From Mycolicibacterium goodii (GTDB lineage: Bacteria > Actinomycetota > Actinomycetes > Mycobacteriales > Mycobacteriaceae), in NCBI RefSeq assembly GCF_001187505.1, contig NZ_CP012150.1, forward strand, positions 3,100,001-3,164,000: 64,000 nucleotides of DNA, in the 5' to 3' direction. The position numbers and the translations under genes are program-made. This document shows, in pieces, positions 62,897 through 64,000 of the stretch. Positions within the stretch are counted from its first letter, which is position 1. Every line of letters starts with the position of its first letter. The notes beneath the pieces were generated by a model. That model had not been told where the DNA came from. It worked only from the letters and a program-made list of their open reading frames with translations, and searched no databases.

Positions 62897-64000
62897 ATGT
62901 ACGAAGCGCCGTTGGTGGAGATCGCGCAGTTCGCCGCGCTGTCTGACGCCGAGCTGGAGGCCCAGGCCCGCGGCTGGGCCCAGGCCGAAGCCTCCGCCTC
63001 GGCACGCAAGCACGCCGCCATGGCCGAAATCTTCATCCGCGCCACCGACACCCCCAGCACCGACGAGCGCCGGTGGTGGTTCGTCGACCCCGAGGCCGCA
63101 GTCGGCGCCCAACTCGGCGCCGCCCAGGGCATCACCGCCTGGGCCGCGCTGCACCAGGCCCAACGCGGAGTCGCGCTGCGTGACCGGCTACCACGGGTCA
63201 ACGAGGTGTTCGCCGCCGGGCTGGTCAGCGAGATGATCGTGCGCAACATCTGCTGGAGCACCGCGCTGATGCTCGACCCGGACAAACTCGCCGCCATCGA
63301 CGCCGAGCTGGCCGCCCAGATCACCTCCTGGGGCCGGCTGACCCTCAAACAGATCGACAACACCATCGACGATCTGATCCTCAAACACGACCCGGGCTCC
63401 TTCCGCCGCGGCCGCGCCTCCCGCCGCGATCGCTATTTCGACATCGGCTCACCCACGGATGCCCCCGGGGTGCTGTCGGTCAACGGCCGGCTGCAGGCCC
63501 ACCTCGGCAACGCTTATGACGCCCGGATCACCGAACTCATTGAAGGGGTATGCCCGGACGATCCACGCACCCTCCATGAGCTGCGCCACGACGCGCTCGG
63601 CGCCATCCTCGACCACACCACCCTGGCCTGCGAGTGCGAGGACCCCGACTGTGCCCGCGGCCGCGAACCATCCCCCCGCGGACACCTCGTGGTGCACGTC
63701 ATCGCCCGCGAAGACACCGTCACCGCCGCCCAACACGCCGCCCCCGCAGCCCCTGCCCGCACCGACGATGAGCCCGTCGTCGAACCAGCCGATGACAGCG
63801 GTGGCGACACCGCCCCCGACACTCCCGCGACTGCCGACTCCGCCGAAACCGAGTGCGACACCGCACCCGGCAGTGAGCCCGCTGACACCGACACCACCAC
63901 CGCCACGGATGCTCCCGCAGCCCTCGACTCCGCCGACTCGACCGCGCCGGCCACCGAGGACCCCGACACCGAGTGCGACACCGCACCCCTCACGGTCGCC
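62897..64000 (+). CDS. 13E12-type DUF222/HNH endonuclease protein, N-terminal part (3' end outside window)
   Basis: 368 codons to the window edge without a stop. DUF222 region typical of the mycobacterial 13E12 repeat family: LVEIAQFAALSDAELEAQARGWAQAEA, QLGAAQGITAWAALHQAQRGVALRDRLPRV, FAAGLVSEMIVRNICWSTAL, RRDRYFDIGSPTDAPGVLSVNGRLQAHLG. From ~residue 275 an acidic, Ala/Asp/Thr/Pro-rich linker begins, with ECDTAP units repeated. The HNH nuclease domain would follow outside the window. M. tuberculosis has a 13E12 gene (Rv1148c) in this neighbourhood. Confidence 0.9.
   Translation, partial: MYEAPLVEIAQFAALSDAELEAQARGWAQAEASASARKHAAMAEIFIRATDTPSTDERRWWFVDPEAAVGAQLGAAQGITAWAALHQAQRGVALRDRLPRVNEVFAAGLVSEMIVRNICWSTALMLDPDKLAAIDAELAAQITSWGRLTLKQIDNTIDDLILKHDPGSFRRGRASRRDRYFDIGSPTDAPGVLSVNGRLQAHLGNAYDARITELIEGVCPDDPRTLHELRHDALGAILDHTTLACECEDPDCARGREPSPRGHLVVHVIAREDTVTAAQHAAPAAPARTDDEPVVEPADDSGGDTAPDTPATADSAETECDTAPGSEPADTDTTTATDAPAALDSADSTAPATEDPDTECDTAPLTVA

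Overview
The window is high-GC actinobacterial DNA from a mycobacterium, most likely a fast grower of the Mycolicibacterium smegmatis type. The evidence is mycobacterium-specific genes (MmpL, PimE, LpqW, MshB, FbiC, EspA/C/D-like proteins, 13E12 protein, hemophore-family protein), frequent GTG starts, and many genes with a TANNNT -10 box only 6-9 nt before the start codon (leaderless genes). From memory of the M. tuberculosis map, the backbone is collinear with about Rv1145 to Rv1193: mmpL13, Rv1147, Rv1151c, Rv1152, Rv1153c, Rv1155, Rv1156, Rv1157c, Rv1158c, pimE, phhB, mutT2, narGHJI, typA, lpqW, mshB, Rv1171, fbiC, fadH, Rv1176c, fdxC, dapC, pruC, pruA, pruB, fadD36.

Layout. 1-7.2 kb: the end of an MmpL transporter with a TetR regulator and a methyltransferase, then a sirtuin, GntR regulator, PPM-type methyltransferase, DUF1697 protein, lipoprotein esterase, PPOX/F420 protein and a DUF5302 microprotein. 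7.2-21.9 kb is a block absent from the M. tuberculosis order, lying between the Rv1155- and Rv1156-type genes. It holds (a) a lower-GC four-gene operon encoding EspA-, EspC- and EspD-like proteins plus a membrane-anchored beta-propeller, (b) an acyltransferase, an MFS exporter and an acetate-type symporter pair, (c) a frameshifted zinc-type oxidoreductase divergent from an HxlR regulator, and (d) a LytS/LytTR two-component system overlapping a second DUF485/symporter pair. 21.9-27.2 kb: DNA glycosylase-like protein, nitroreductase, two secreted Ala/Pro proteins, PimE, PhhB, MutT2. 27.2-35.7 kb: narK-narGHJI for nitrate uptake and respiration, then a PPOX gene with a DosR-like box. 35.7-43.5 kb: small Cys-rich proteins around typA, then lpqW, mshB and a secreted protein.

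43.7-50.4 kb: fbiC (F420 cofactor), yceI flanked by inverted copies of a hairpin repeat, fadH with a PadR regulator, ferredoxin. 50.4-56.8 kb: dapC, then proline catabolism (pruC divergent from pruA-pruB with a recognisable operator), NUDIX and DUF309 proteins. 56.9-64 kb: fadD36, VOC and DUF202 proteins, two small secreted proteins (one hemophore-like), a large arylsulfatase, a membrane protein, and the start of a 13E12 HNH protein cut by the window end.

Functional links: PimE and LpqW act on the same PIM/LAM branch point; NarK and NarGHI form a nitrate uptake-reduction unit with NarJ as chaperone; PruC, PruA and PruB convert proline to glutamate; FbiC supplies F420, which PPOX-type proteins such as the one at 6.6 kb may use. 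I saw no rRNA, tRNA, CRISPR array or intact insertion sequence, but I could not run searches. The most unusual content is the orphan espACD-like operon at 7.2-10.6 kb.
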